From positions 15,340,578-15,404,577 of the forward strand of contig NC_045149.1 in NCBI RefSeq assembly GCF_008831285.2: 64,000 nt of DNA, read 5' to 3'. Numbering within the stretch: position 1 is the first letter of the stretch; the number at the start of each line of letters is the position of its first letter. A model generated the notes under the pieces. The model worked only from the letters and a program-made list of their open reading frames with translations, was not told the origin of the DNA and did no database searches. Made by a program: the position numbers and the translations under genes. The DNA comes from Nymphaea colorata. Lineage: Eukaryota; Streptophyta; Magnoliopsida; Nymphaeales; Nymphaeaceae. This document shows, one piece after another, positions 24,429 through 35,790 of this stretch.

Positions 24429-27293
24429 TATATATAGATATATATATATATATAACATCACGAGAAAAGTTGGACGTCGATTTGCTCAATTAAATGAAAA
24501 CATGCATGTTCACTAGCTCAGAGTAACACTTTTACATGGCACCTTCGTTTCAAGTTGATGGATATCAGCGACCACTTAGCTATAAAGACTTTCTGTTATT
24601 GATCACTTTGATTTGTTTTCTTTACGTGAGCTTTGTTTTCTGAAATGCTTTTCCATTTGATATCTAGAGTGACGTAAGGTTCTTTTAAGAGGTTGTCCTT
24701 AAGGTGATGTTCAAGATTTATAGCTTTAGATTAATAATTCCAATTGGAGGTATGAAGGTGTCTTTAATCTTTATGAACTACTGCAATGGGCCCACTGCAT
24801 CTGTGCCATCTCCGATTCTTCCGTCTATGTCCATGTGCTGTAGGTCTGATGTTTTATTCCACATGCACCGACAAATTACATTTATATACCTTTCAGATCG
24901 AGTCTATGAATTGTTTAGTTTAAGGTTATCATATAAAAGAAAAAGGTTTTGCTTCTGGAGAAAAAAGAAGCACCTGCCATAATATGATTGACATAGTAGC
25001 TAAAACATCTGACATATAAAATAGGTGAGGCTGTGTTGTATGATATTTTTAATAGCACCTGCCAGTAAATGCTCTGTTTAAGTGCCATGTAGGTGCCCTG
25101 TAGGTGCCTATATGTTCCTCAATGAAGGGGAAAGTGCTCAGTGAGGGTGATTCTAGAATAAATGCCTAAGAGGGCGAGGTACCTTCGGATGTTCAGAAGT
25201 AGTGAAGCAGACCGTTTGTTTACAAATAAAGCTGCTCAAATTGCAAATTCATGTTCAGTGTTATCTAGTTCTAAGTTTGGTTGTGGAGAATTTGATATTG
25301 ATTTAGAAATCTTTCTTGCATAGGCATCGGTTGGGTTTCCTGAAAATGGAATTATGACATTGGGACTGTTGGAAAGACTATATGGGGAGAGGTGTCGCTG
25401 CAAGAAAATGCTGATGCGGATGTTGATGAAACAGGCACTGAGCCGACCTCTGGCAAGATACTTTAACTGTGTTTCAGCATATTCTGTAACTGTCCTGACC
25501 ATTATTGTCCAGTTTCTTCACCTTTGCAAGAAACATAACGTGCTTGCCGAAGGTGCCTGCTGTCCCATCTATTGACATTTGAGCAATAAGTTGGTCCTCT
25601 TTCCGGAGGTTGGCGTGTGGTGTGAGAGGGAGTGGCTTGACATGTTTGGGAATTTAATTCTTTATGTTGAGACATAATAAATTTGATGCTCCTATTGTAC
25701 AAAATCCAAAGTGATGGACGACCTGCATGGATCTTCGCATTGTTGTCAGTTTTCAGCACCACAGTTGAATATCAAACTTTGCTTTCGCTTGATGGCTGCT
25801 GACCTTCATGCACTTATTTATGCGAGGGCTGATTTCTGAATTCTTGCAATCAGTGTGTTCTGGTCTTGCCGGATTTGTGTTTTATTTGCGTGTTTAGTGA
25901 CTGGAATCCATAGATTCCTTACCCTCTCAATGTAGCCCTTGCTTTGTTTTTTCTCTTCCTTTCTCCTTCCCATGCATGTGAGCATATATCAATAGTTGAT
26001 ATTGATTTAGAAACATTTGTTGCATAGGCATCGGTTGGGTTGCCTGAAGATGGAGTTATGACTTTGGAGCTGTTGGAAAGGATATATGCAGAAGTGCCGC
26101 TGAAAGCAAATGCTGATGAGGATGACGAAGAAAGAAGCACTGAGCCGATTGCTGGCAAGGTACGTTAACTGTGTTTCAGCATATTCTGTAACTGTCCTGA
26201 CCATTATTGTCCAGTTTCTTCACCTTTGCAAGAAACATAACGTGCTTGCTGAAGGTGCTGGTTGTCACATCTGTTGAACAATAAGTTGGTCCTCTTTCAG
26301 GGGATTGGGGCGTGAGAGGTAGTGGTCTGATATGTTTAGAAATTTGACTCTTTATGTTGGGGCATAGTAAATTTGATGCTCCACTTGTACAAAGTCCAAA
26401 TTGATCGACGACCTGCATGGATCTTCGCATTGTTGTCAGTTTTCAGCACCATAGTTGAATATCAAACTTTGCTTGCACTTGATGGCTGCTGACCTTCATG
26501 CGCTTACATATGCAAGGTCTGATTTCTGAATTCTTGCAATCAGTGTGTTCTGGTCTTTGCCGGATTTGTGTTTTATTTGTGTGCTTAGTAACTAAAATCC
26601 ATACCCTTCTAATGAATCCCTTGCTTTGTTTTTTCTCTTCCTTTCTCCTTCCCACGCATGTGAGCATATATCAATAGTTGAGATGTACTAAATGGTGTCT
26701 CAGATTCTGTGCACATATGTTTTATAGGATGGTGTTAATGGATCTGTCCGAGCATCCAGCACTTCAGTCACTGAAGTTTCAGAGATGAAGGAAATGCTTT
26801 TAAAGGATAATGTTTTCATTGAAGTTGTGACTTCAGAGCATAAAGCCTTTCTTTTGGAAGAAAATAGGTGGGAAGAACCGTCGAGACTTTTGGGTAGCAA
26901 CAAGCAGAATGGTAAAGGTTAAGCCAAGTCAGGAACAAAGTGCCTTGCCTGTAGTGGTGAAGGCCGTTTGATGTGCACAGGTGCTGGCATTTTTCCTTTT
27001 TATAATATTGTTGTGTTTCTATTAAACTGCACGAGAATTTGTTAAGCATCAACATGCGGTGCGAAGTTAATCACTGCAGTAGGGTAATTTTTCCAAGTTT
27101 GAACTGGTTTTAATCCTCTTGGACTAGTTATTGGAGGAACGGACTTTTAGATTTACATAATTTATCCAAGAACATATTTCATGTATGTATGGCGCCTAAT
27201 TATCTGAGACTTGGGTTGATGGAACTTGTAACTTACCAATTCCAAGTTCCTTTGCCCCTTTATAATTACAATATTTCCCAAGTTCTTGGCTTG
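22585..27293 (+). pseudogene. pTAC5 copy A, truncated and broken
   Basis: A second copy of the pTAC5 gene at 38.1-42.4 kb, alike in promoter, introns and exons. Exons corresponding to 1-4 are at about 23011-23545, 23915-24010, 25324-25456 with a duplicate at 26028-26159, and 26728-26980. Lesions: a one-base gain in exon 1 near 23111-23120; an in-frame TAG at 23252-23254; loss of one WLREE repeat unit; an 8-base gain at the end of exon 1; donor GT changed to AT after the first exon 3; TAA at 26920-26922 in exon 4. The last two exons, with most of the zinc-binding cysteines, are missing because similarity stops at about 27293, where a foldback element begins. Confidence 0.92.
24361..24454. repeat. 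Compound TC/TATC/TA microsatellite
   Basis: In intron 2 of pTAC5 copy A. The same intron position in the intact gene has a TC/TATC array at 39881-39952 without the long TA part, so the array predates the duplication and changed afterwards. Confidence 0.95.
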
Positions 27294-28402
27294 GTTTCCT
27301 TGTTTTCCTGAATTATATTTCAAGAATTTAGCGGCTAAATATCACTTACACATCATTTTCTTGGTATAAGCCCAAATCCTAATTCCAGGCACCACAAATC
27401 ACCCAATAAAGGAAAAGGCAGTAGATAAAACATTACATATCTCTAAGTGACTGCTGGAACCAAAATCTGGAGCAATAATCTATTGAAAGACAATCTACTA
27501 GCCATAAATGGATGTGTAACGTTACAGAAATAAAAATCTGATATCTGGCCACTATGGAACTGATGGGCAATTGTGTAACAGACAAGAAGAGAGTTAGATA
27601 AGAGCAGGTGAAATGAAGGTTCACTGCCTTTATAAAGCTAAAGCCCCACCCTCAGAAACCTGACAAGCAAAAGTCAGCATATTTCATTTCCAGCCTGTAA
27701 GGCACTATTTCTTTAAATGTAGTTCATTTCATGTGCTCAAAAAGACTGGCTTCAGTTCATTTAGCAAATGACCTCGTCATTGAGCGTTAGTTAAGAATGT
27801 CAAGTTAACAAAATGATCAAAGACCAAGAGTTTGCTAAGCTGGAATAAGCGTTGGGCAACAATTTTTCCATGGCAAAATCTCCTCTTAGTGTCTGGATCA
27901 ACTTCACATTTTCCTCCATGGTACCAACTGCTTCTTATGCAGGGGCATTAGCTGAAGCCAGTCTTTTTGAGCACATGAAATGAACTAAATTTAAAGAAAG
28001 AGTGCCTTACAGGCTGGAAACGAAATATGCTGACTTTTGCTTGTGTGGGGCTTTAGCTTTATAAAGGGAGTGAACCTTCATTTCACCTACTCTTATCTAA
28101 CTCTCTTCTTGTCTGTTACACAATTACCCATCAGTTCCATAGTAGCCAGATATCAGATTTTTATTTCTGTAACGGTACACATCCATTTATCGCTAGTAGA
28201 TTGTCTTTCACGTAGATAATTGCTCCAGATTTTGGTTCCAGCAGTCACTTAGAGATATCTAATGTTTTATCTGCTGCCTTTTTCTTTGTTGGGTGATCTG
28301 TGGTGCCTGGAATTAGGATTTGGGCTTATACCCAGAAAATGATATGTGTAAGTGCTATTCAGCCACTAAATTCTTGAAACATAGTTCAGGAAAGCAAGAA
28401 AC
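27294..28402. mobile_element. Foldback element FB1 at the pTAC5 breakpoint
   Basis: Arms 27294-27756 and 27952-28402 in inverted orientation, loop about 195 bp. Matching blocks: TTCAAGAATTTAGCGGCT against its near complement at 28368, CAGATATCAG-type blocks, and GAGCACATGAAATGAACT (right) against AGTTCATTTCATGTGCTC (left). The left edge coincides with the point where copy A stops matching the intact pTAC5 gene. No transposase. The loop has no recognised gene. Confidence 0.88.
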
Positions 28403-29398
28403 TAAATCGCCCTATGAAACCCCTTTTTTCTCTTTTTCTTTGTTGTTGCCTTATGAAACCGCTTTTTTTCAGTCACAGACCGCTTTTTATCTCATTTTCT
28501 TTGTTTTCTCTTCTTCTGTCACAAGGTATCTTCGAGGGATTTGATTTCACAGGCAATCAGGAAGCCTAAAATTGATGAGTTGGGATGAAAATAACCGGGT
28601 TGCTCAAAAATTACTGCCGGTTGTGAGTGAGATCTAGTTGATGATGGTGCTTGAAAGATTGCGGTTCCTTTGTAATGGCTGACGCTTGTGCAAAGAAAGT
28701 GTTGGATGCTTCGATTGATGTCCTTCTTAGCTCTCTCTATTTAATGTTTTCTTCTCTTCTTTCCTCCTAGCGTGTGAGTGGACGGGCGGCCGGCTACACG
28801 GCCAACAAAGGAAGGGGAACCACGTTGGAGTGAAGGCCGGAAAGGAGATTTTCTTTGTTCCCCTTCTTTTACTCCTTTTATTATATGTATTTCGTTCTTT
28901 CCTGTTTTCCTTTATCTTGGCACTTTCTCCTATGGTGGTATGGTGGAATTTATGTTGGGTTGGAGTTGAGGATGTGGCGGAAGAGTGAAAACGACTCCCT
29001 TCGTCTCCAAGGCATTCTGTGATGAGGGCTTCTAAGTCTGGTCCGTGTGAGGAGGCTGTAAATCTGAGATCTGTTTCACGGCGAACCTCTTTGAGTTCAG
29101 GTGGAGGTGGGATGCTGCTAGATTTGCTAAAGCTACCCGAATCTGGTGTTGAGGAACATTAAACCAAGATATAGACAACAGGAAGGAATGGGTCGGTTGA
29201 ACCAAGAATGAAAAATTCAAATATTAGTTAAAAAGATGGGTATTTTTCGAAAAAGAAGGTAAGCAGAATCAAATCGATAGTACAGTCCAAACACAGCTGC
29301 TCCACACAGAAAAGAAGCTAGCTTTGGTAGATGGGGTGCAACTACTTCCAAAACTAGTTCCATTCATTTTCCTCCTTTTTCACTCAAATTTACATGAT

Positions 29399-29462
<64 letters not shown>

Positions 29463-29541
29463 CTATAATATTCTTAGCATATGTTTAATCATTAGTTGTC
29501 CTATTCTTTGTAGTGGTTATGTTATGAAATGTGTTTTCTAT

Positions 29542-29573
<32 letters not shown>

Positions 29574-29903
29574 CCTTAATTATTTTGGTTTAGAGTGGTC
29601 TAGTTAGTACAAATTAAACTTGACATTTTTGTATGCTTATACGTTTTTAAAGGGGTGAAAATGAGCTACTCACACTCCTGTTAACCTTTATTAAGCTGTG
29701 TTACTGTGAAACATATTTTACACTAAATAAAGATTAATAACCGTTGGTAATTGTTTGTATTTCAAACACAACTAAAAAAACCTACGAGCAAGTCTTTATG
29801 AATTTCTCTTTTCTCACTAACTTTCTCACTACAGGGCAGACGACATTGCGGCTCACTACTGAGTACAGAGGACAGATCCTCTCTCTCTCTCGGGCGACAC
29901 AAC

Positions 29904-30122
29904 ATGGGTTGCGCCACCTCCAAGGTAGAGAGCGTAGACACCGTGGACCGCTGCAGAGAGCGGCGCCGCCTCATGAAGCAGGCGATGAAGTCCCGCCACC
30001 ACGTTGCTTCCGCCCACGCCGACTACCTTCGCCTGTTCGCCACCTCCGCCTCACGGTCTCGGCTCTCTCCCATTTTTCGGCCGGCGAGTCCCTCGCCGTC
30101 AGCGACGGTACTCTCCCTCTGA
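29904..30122 (+). pseudogene. DUF630-family first-exon fragment, left arm
   Basis: Starts [20 protein letters not shown], the conserved N-terminus of plant DUF630/DUF632 proteins (the group that includes NRG2, a nitrate regulator), with a Gly2 myristoylation-type start. It continues [20 protein letters not shown], the core of DUF630. An 8-base gain near 30030 shifts the frame relative to the right arm. The DUF632 part is absent. Confidence 0.85.
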
Positions 30123-31463
30123 TCCTCTGCCGTTGTTCCTCCTCCTCCTCCTCCGGCCCTTCACCCTCCCGCGAAATCCAAATCCTTCCACCATACTACC
30201 ACTTCTGCCGCCGATTCCTATCCCGCTAATCTTCACCTTCCTTCCAAAACCGTGACGGTGGGAGTTTCCGCAACCCCGTTTCCTACTCATTCTATATCCG
30301 GATCCTCTACTTCTTCCAGTTTCCGGGCTGCCGGAAAACCCAGGAGCAGAGAATTCTAAGCTGACAAGCAAAATGTGTACGACAGTCCAAACAAAAGCTG
30401 CGTGGCAAAAACTAGACACAGACGGAGACAATGCCCACATGAATTGTCTCTGGCACTAACGATTTATTCAGGAACTAAGTAAGTAACCATTACGGTGGAA
30501 CCTGTATAATTCTGCCTAATCTGTGCTGGAACATAAAAAAAACAATGGAGAGCACCGAATCTATGGTATCTAAAAGAAAGAACTGCAAGGGAATGTGAAA
30601 TCTAAAAGAAAGAACTGCAAGGGAATGTGAAATTTGATCACGTAGGAGAGCGAAGCAGGAAAACCAACAACACATTTTGGAAAGATAGCAGGACTTTTCC
30701 TTTAGAATTTTAAAGCAAAACCCAAACTTGAGTAAAATGACTGAAAGCCACAAACCAATAAATTAGGACTGAAAGAGGATCGCTTTTCCCCTCGCAGATG
30801 TGTTGTTTTTTGTTACTTCAGGCGGATTATACAGGTTCCGATCCACCGTAATGGTTACTTACTTAGGCATGTGAAGTAACAAAAAACAACACATCTACGT
30901 TTTTCATTTAATAGATAAAACTTCTACGTTTTTTACTACTCCCCTTCATCTCTGCTTTTTTCTTCAGTGAGAGAATTTGCTACTGTGGTCTCTTCTCCTT
31001 CCATGTACTTGTGAATCTGGTCTATTTATTTAATAGGTGTGGCTTTGTCCATTTGGCTTTTCCTTCTTTGGCTAAATGCGGTCCTTTGTGTCACTGTGTA
31101 TGCGATGAGAGGAATCCATTAATTCTCGCTCGGCCACAACTTTTTTACAATGAGGAGGGCGAGTTTTCTGGAAAAAGATGAAGAGAAAGACATATTGGAC
31201 AAGAAGGAGCAGGAGATTAGAAAGATGCCATCAAGGCGATAAACATCAGCAGCTTGTATATTCTTCGGCTGCTCGCCAACAAGTAGTCTTAAGAAATTTG
31301 GGTCGAACGTTCAGTTTTGAACTAGTTTTGCTTCTTCTGATTCTAATGCATCTTGATTCTTATTCCAGGAACAGGAGACAAAGTTTTTTTGCCCTCAATA
31401 AATATCTCTACAGTTGAGGAAATGAGAAGAAGAGAAAAGCTCATTATTTATCATCATGCAAAA

Positions 31464-31652
31464 TTAGGAACCAGAGTGGGCGAGAAACGAATAACATTTA
31501 GCGGCTGAAAGAAAGCACGTCGTTAGCAGCTCCAAGGAAGAGAGAGAGAGAGAGAGAGAGGGGGAGAGAGAGAGAGAGAGAGTACCAGAATAAGCATTCT
31601 CACACACCACAGTGGCCTTAGTACCAACTCCCCTGGACCTTTTCCTCAACAT
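31464..31652 (-). pseudogene. Possible captured 5' exon (FLZ-like start), left arm
   Basis: Minus frame starts MLRKRSRGVGTKATVVCENA, then YSGTL followed by a GA/CT repeat. The start resembles FLZ-domain (DUF581) proteins, which often begin with Met-Leu and several basic residues, but no FLZ zinc finger follows. The same start occurs in the right arm at about 32530 (plus). The family guess is weak; the pairing in both arms is clear. Confidence 0.35.
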
Positions 31653-32529
31653 GAGTCTTTCTCTCTCCCCCTACCCTTCCTGTCTCCCACACAAAGGGCT
31701 TGTTTGGTTGGGAGGGAAAGGGAGAGATTGCTCTTATGTTTGGTTGGTTAATTAGAAAGATGAAAATGAAAGAAAAGGAAGAAAAAGGTTTTTATAGTGT
31801 AAATTTAATTCCTCCCAGACGGATTGAAAGGGAAAGGAAAAAGAGTAAGTATAAAAGTGTTGACTGCCCACAATACTCCTCCATGTTTTTTTTCTCCCTG
31901 CCTCTCAACCTTTTGACTATTGAGGATATTATTATAAATTGTATCGTTTTCTTATTCCATTCATTTTTATTCAAACAAGCTTTTATAATCATTCTTTCAT
32001 CAGTGAAACCCCATGGACTGACAGTGGTGACACCTGGCTCAGAACCCAAAAACTACCAAGACGAAAGGTGTTTTATTTCATCTCACAGCCGCCAGACCGA
32101 TGAGGACCGCTAAACATGGTCCCGTCGTTGTTGTCCTCTCGGCCTTTCTGTGACGTGTTTACATCAAAATGGACGAACACATTCAATCCATCGGATAAGG
32201 GGTCAGGTGCTATCCAGCGCACGCAAATTGCTGAAATACAAATGGTGGCTGCCCTCATCGGTCTAGCATCTGTGAGATGAAATAAAACACCTTTGGTCTT
32301 CTATCCTTTTGTTTGTTGGTACTCCAAAAACCGCACCTTCTCTGTAGAAGAATGGTAGTTTTTGGGTTCTGAGCCAGATTCTTTCGGAAAGGAGGTGTCA
32401 CCGCTGTGAGTCCTCACGGTGGTTTCCTCGTCGTGGTTGTGTGATGGCGTTCCACTGATTCGGTTTTTATTTGTTCTTGTGGTTTCTTTTGGTGTGGGAG
32501 ACAGGAAGGGTAGGGGGAGAGAGAGACTG

Positions 32530-32610
32530 ATGTTGAGGAAGAGGTCCAGGGGAGTTGGTACTAAGGCCACTGTGGTGTGTGAGAATGCGTATTCTGGTAC
32601 CCTCTCTATT
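32530..32610 (+). pseudogene. Possible captured 5' exon (FLZ-like start), right arm
   Basis: Same MLRKRSRGVGTKATVVCENA start as on the minus strand at 31464-31652. The sequence TCTGGTACC after the start could contain a splice donor. No downstream exon is recognised. Confidence 0.35.
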
Positions 32611-33863
32611 TCTCTCCCTCTCTTCCTTGGAGCTGCTAACGACGTGCTTTCTTTCAGCTGCTAAATGTTATTCGTTTCTCGCCCACTCTGGTTCCTAATG
32701 TAGCATGATGAGCTTTTCTCTTCTTCTCATTTCCTCAAATCTAGAGATATTTATTGAGGAAAAAAAACTTTTATCTCCTGTTCCTGGAATAAGAATCAAG
32801 ATGTATTAGAATCAGAAGAAGCAAAACGGGTTCAAAACTGAACGTTCGACCCAAATTTCTTAAGACTACTTGTTGGCGAGCAGCCTAAGAATATACGAAT
32901 TGCTGATGTTTATGGCCTTGATGGCATCTTTCTAATCTCCTGCTCCTTCTTGTCCTTTATATCTTTCTCTTCATCTTTTTCCAGAAAACTCGCCCTCGTC
33001 ATTGTAAAAAAGTTGTGGCCGAGGGAGAATTAATGGATTCCTCTCATCGCATACACAGTAAAACAAAGGACCGCATTTCCCCAAAGAAGGAAAAGCAGAA
33101 TGGACAGAGCCAGACCCTATTAAATAAATAGACCAGATTCACAAGTACATGTAAAGAGAAGAGATCACAGTAGCAAATTCTCTCACGGACAGAAAAAAGC
33201 AGAGATGAAGGGGAGTAATAAAAATCGTAGAAGTTTTATCTATTAAATAAAAAACGTAGATGTGCTGTTTTTTGTTACATCACATGCCTAAGTAAGTAAT
33301 CATTACGGGGAAAAGCGATCCTCTTTCATTCCTAATTTATTGGTTTGTGGCTTTCAGTTATTTTACAGAAGTTTGGGTTTTGCTTTAAAATTCTAAAAGG
33401 AAAAGTCCTGCTATCTTTCCAAAATGTGTTGTTGGTTTTCCTTCTTCCCTCTCGTACGTGATCAAATTTCACATTCCCTTGCAGTTCTTTCTTTTAGATT
33501 TCACATTCCATTGCAGTTCTTTCTTCTAGATACTATAGATTCGGTGTTCTCCTTTGTTTCTTTTATGTTCCAGCACAGACTTAGGCAGAATTATACAGGT
33601 TCCGAACCACCATAATGGTTACTTAGTTTCCGAATAAATCGTTAGTACCAGAGACAATTCATGTGGACATTGTCTCCGTCTGTTTATAGTTTTTGCCACG
33701 CAGCTTTTGTTTGGACTGTCGTACACATTTTGCTTATCAGCTTAGAATTCTCTGCTCCTGGGTTTTCCGGAAACTGGAAGAAGTAGAGGATCCGGATATA
33801 GAATGAGTAGGAAACGGGGTTGCGGAAACTCCCGCCGTCACGGTTTTGGAAGGAAGGTGAAGA

Positions 33864-34175
33864 TTAGCGGGATAGGAATCGGCGGCAGAAGTGGTAGTAT
33901 GGTGGAAGGATTTGGATTTCGCGGGAGGGTGAAGGGCCGGAGGAGGAGGAACAACGGCAGAGGATCAGAGGGAGAGTACCGTCGCTGACGGCGAGGGACT
34001 CGCCGGCCGAAAAATGGGAGAGAGCCGAGGCCGTGAGGCGGAGGTGGCGAAGGTAGTCGGCGTGGGCGGAAGCAACGTGGTGGCGGGACTTCATCGCCTG
34101 CTTCATGAGGCGGCGCCGCTCTCTGCAGCGGTCCACGGTGTCTACGCTCTTTACCTTGGAGGTGGCGCAACCCAT
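33864..34175 (-). pseudogene. DUF630-family first-exon fragment, right arm
   Basis: Reads [20 protein letters not shown] on through [20 protein letters not shown] and GESLAVSD, the complete DUF630 domain (about 60-70 residues), open for 103 codons. It lacks the 8-base gain of the left copy and so keeps the ancestral frame. The downstream coiled-coil and DUF632 regions are missing. A full-length donor gene should exist elsewhere in the genome. Confidence 0.87.
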
Positions 34176-35393
34176 GTTGTGTCGCCCGAGAGAGAGAGAG
34201 GATCTGTTCTCTGTACTCCGTAGTGAGCAGCAATGCCGTCCGCCCTGTAGAGAGAAAGTTAGTGAGAAAAGAGAAATTCATAAAGACTTGCTCGTAGGTT
34301 TTTTTTAGTTGGGTTTGAAATACATAAAATTACCAACGGTTATTAATCTTTATGTAGTGTGAAATATGCTTCACAGTAACACAGCTTAATAGGAGTGTGA
34401 GCAGCTCATTTTCACCCCTTTAAAAACGTATAAGCATACAAAAATGTCAAGTTTAATTTGTACTAACTAAACCACTCTAAACCAAAATAATTAAGGCATA
34501 TATATATATATATAGAAAACACATTTCATAACATAACCACTCCAAAGAAAAAGACAACTAATCATTAAACATATGCCAAGAATATATATATATATATATT
34601 GTAAAAGAGAGTGAAAATGGAGGAAAATGAATGGAGCAAGTTTTGGAAGTAGTTGCACACCATCTACCAAAGCTAGCTTCTTTTCTGTGTGGAGCAGCTG
34701 TGTCTGGACTGTCCTATCGCTTTGACTTGCTCACCTTCCTCTTCGGAAAAAACCCATCTTTTAAACTAATATTTGAATTTTTCATTCGTGGTTCAACCGA
34801 CCCATTCCTTCCTGTTGTCTGTATCTTGGTTTAATTTAGCAAATCTAGCAGCGTACCACCTCCGCCCCAACTCAAAGAGGTTCGCCGTGAAACAGATCTC
34901 AAATTTGTAGCCTCCTCAACCGGACCAGACTTAGAAGCCCTCATCACGGAATGCCTTGGAGACGAAGGGAGTCGTTTTCACTCTTCCGCCACATCCTCAA
35001 CTCCAACCCAACATAAATTCCACCATATAGGGGAGAAAGTGCCATGATAAAGGAAAACAGAAAAGAACGAAATACATATAATAAAAGGAGTAAAAAGGAG
35101 GGGAACAGAGAAAATCTCCTTTCCGGCCGTCAGGTCCTCTGCTGAGGACCACAAATAATCTGAGTGAGCAACAAGGGAGCCCCTTCCTTTATTATTGGCC
35201 GTGTAGCCGGCCGCCCGTTCACTCACACACGCTAGGAGGAAAGAAGAGAGGAAAACACTAAATAGAGAGAGAGAGAGAGCTAAAAAGGACTTGAGTCGAA
35301 GCATCCAACACTTTGTTTGCACCAGCGTCAGCCACTACAAAATCAACCAAACGCCATCATCTGCTAGAATCTCACTCACAACCGTCGGCAATT

Positions 35394-35790
35394 ATTCCTT
35401 ACTGAGAATATGAGAAAGGAATTTCTCACAACACGTACATCACACAAAAGGCTCCTAGTGGTTCTATGGGAAGGCCTACTACGTCCACAGTTAAAGGGAC
35501 TCTTTTACTCGGCGTCCTTCTCTATGTTCCTCCTTATATTTCATCGTCACAATTCGTGTGCGCACGGTCTTGCCTCACACAGAGGATGAGGATTCCTGAT
35601 TTGGTGGATTCAAATCCTTAGCGATTAGGTAATTCCATCTCCTTTCTTTATTTGTTAATTTTACTAATTACAATGAACCAAAAGGGCGTGGAAACACATA
35701 AGACCATTTTTTATTTTGTACATAAATTATGAGATTGGGATTTGATACGGCTCAAATATGAGCTCTTACTCAATAGCATGCATGATTTGA
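35394..35790 (-). mobile_element. Copia-like LTR relic R4
   Basis: Partner of 17468-17830: shared TTTCTCACAACAC, CCTAGTGGTTCT, TCCACAGTTAAAGGG, CGGCGTCCTTCTCTATGTTC and GATTTGGTGGATTCAAATCC. The TATA-like box on the minus strand is weaker (AAATATAAGG). It abuts the giant palindrome. Confidence 0.6.

Larger units (their letters stand above)
28610..32180. mobile_element. Giant palindrome, left arm
   Basis: Inverted relative to 32180-35393. Order from outside in: a part shared with 14.5-15.2 kb, TA repeats at 29401-29460 and 29541-29573, the 60-bp stretch shared with P3 (about 29780-29840), a DUF630 first exon (29904), a part with a 33-bp tandem repeat (30571-30635), a region near 31150-31480, a possible second captured exon (31464-31652, minus), and the central part. 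About 300 bp near 31696-31990 has no partner and has short terminal repeats (GCTTGTTTG), so it is probably a later insertion. No transposase frame. Confidence 0.88.
32180..35393. mobile_element. Giant palindrome, right arm
   Basis: Inverted partner of 28610-32180; the unpaired centre is about 32108-32250. It lacks the roughly 300-bp insertion of the left arm. Identity looks high in the DUF630 part (about 98% by eye) and lower elsewhere. The outer end stops near 35393, exactly where an LTR-like block begins, while the left side goes on matching the 14.4 kb copy for another 170 bases. Confidence 0.88.

Noticed and set aside
30099-30440. Arg/Gly-rich frames opposite the DUF630 exon
   Set aside because: Antisense shadow of the captured exon's GC-rich part, mirrored in the other arm at 33803-33988.
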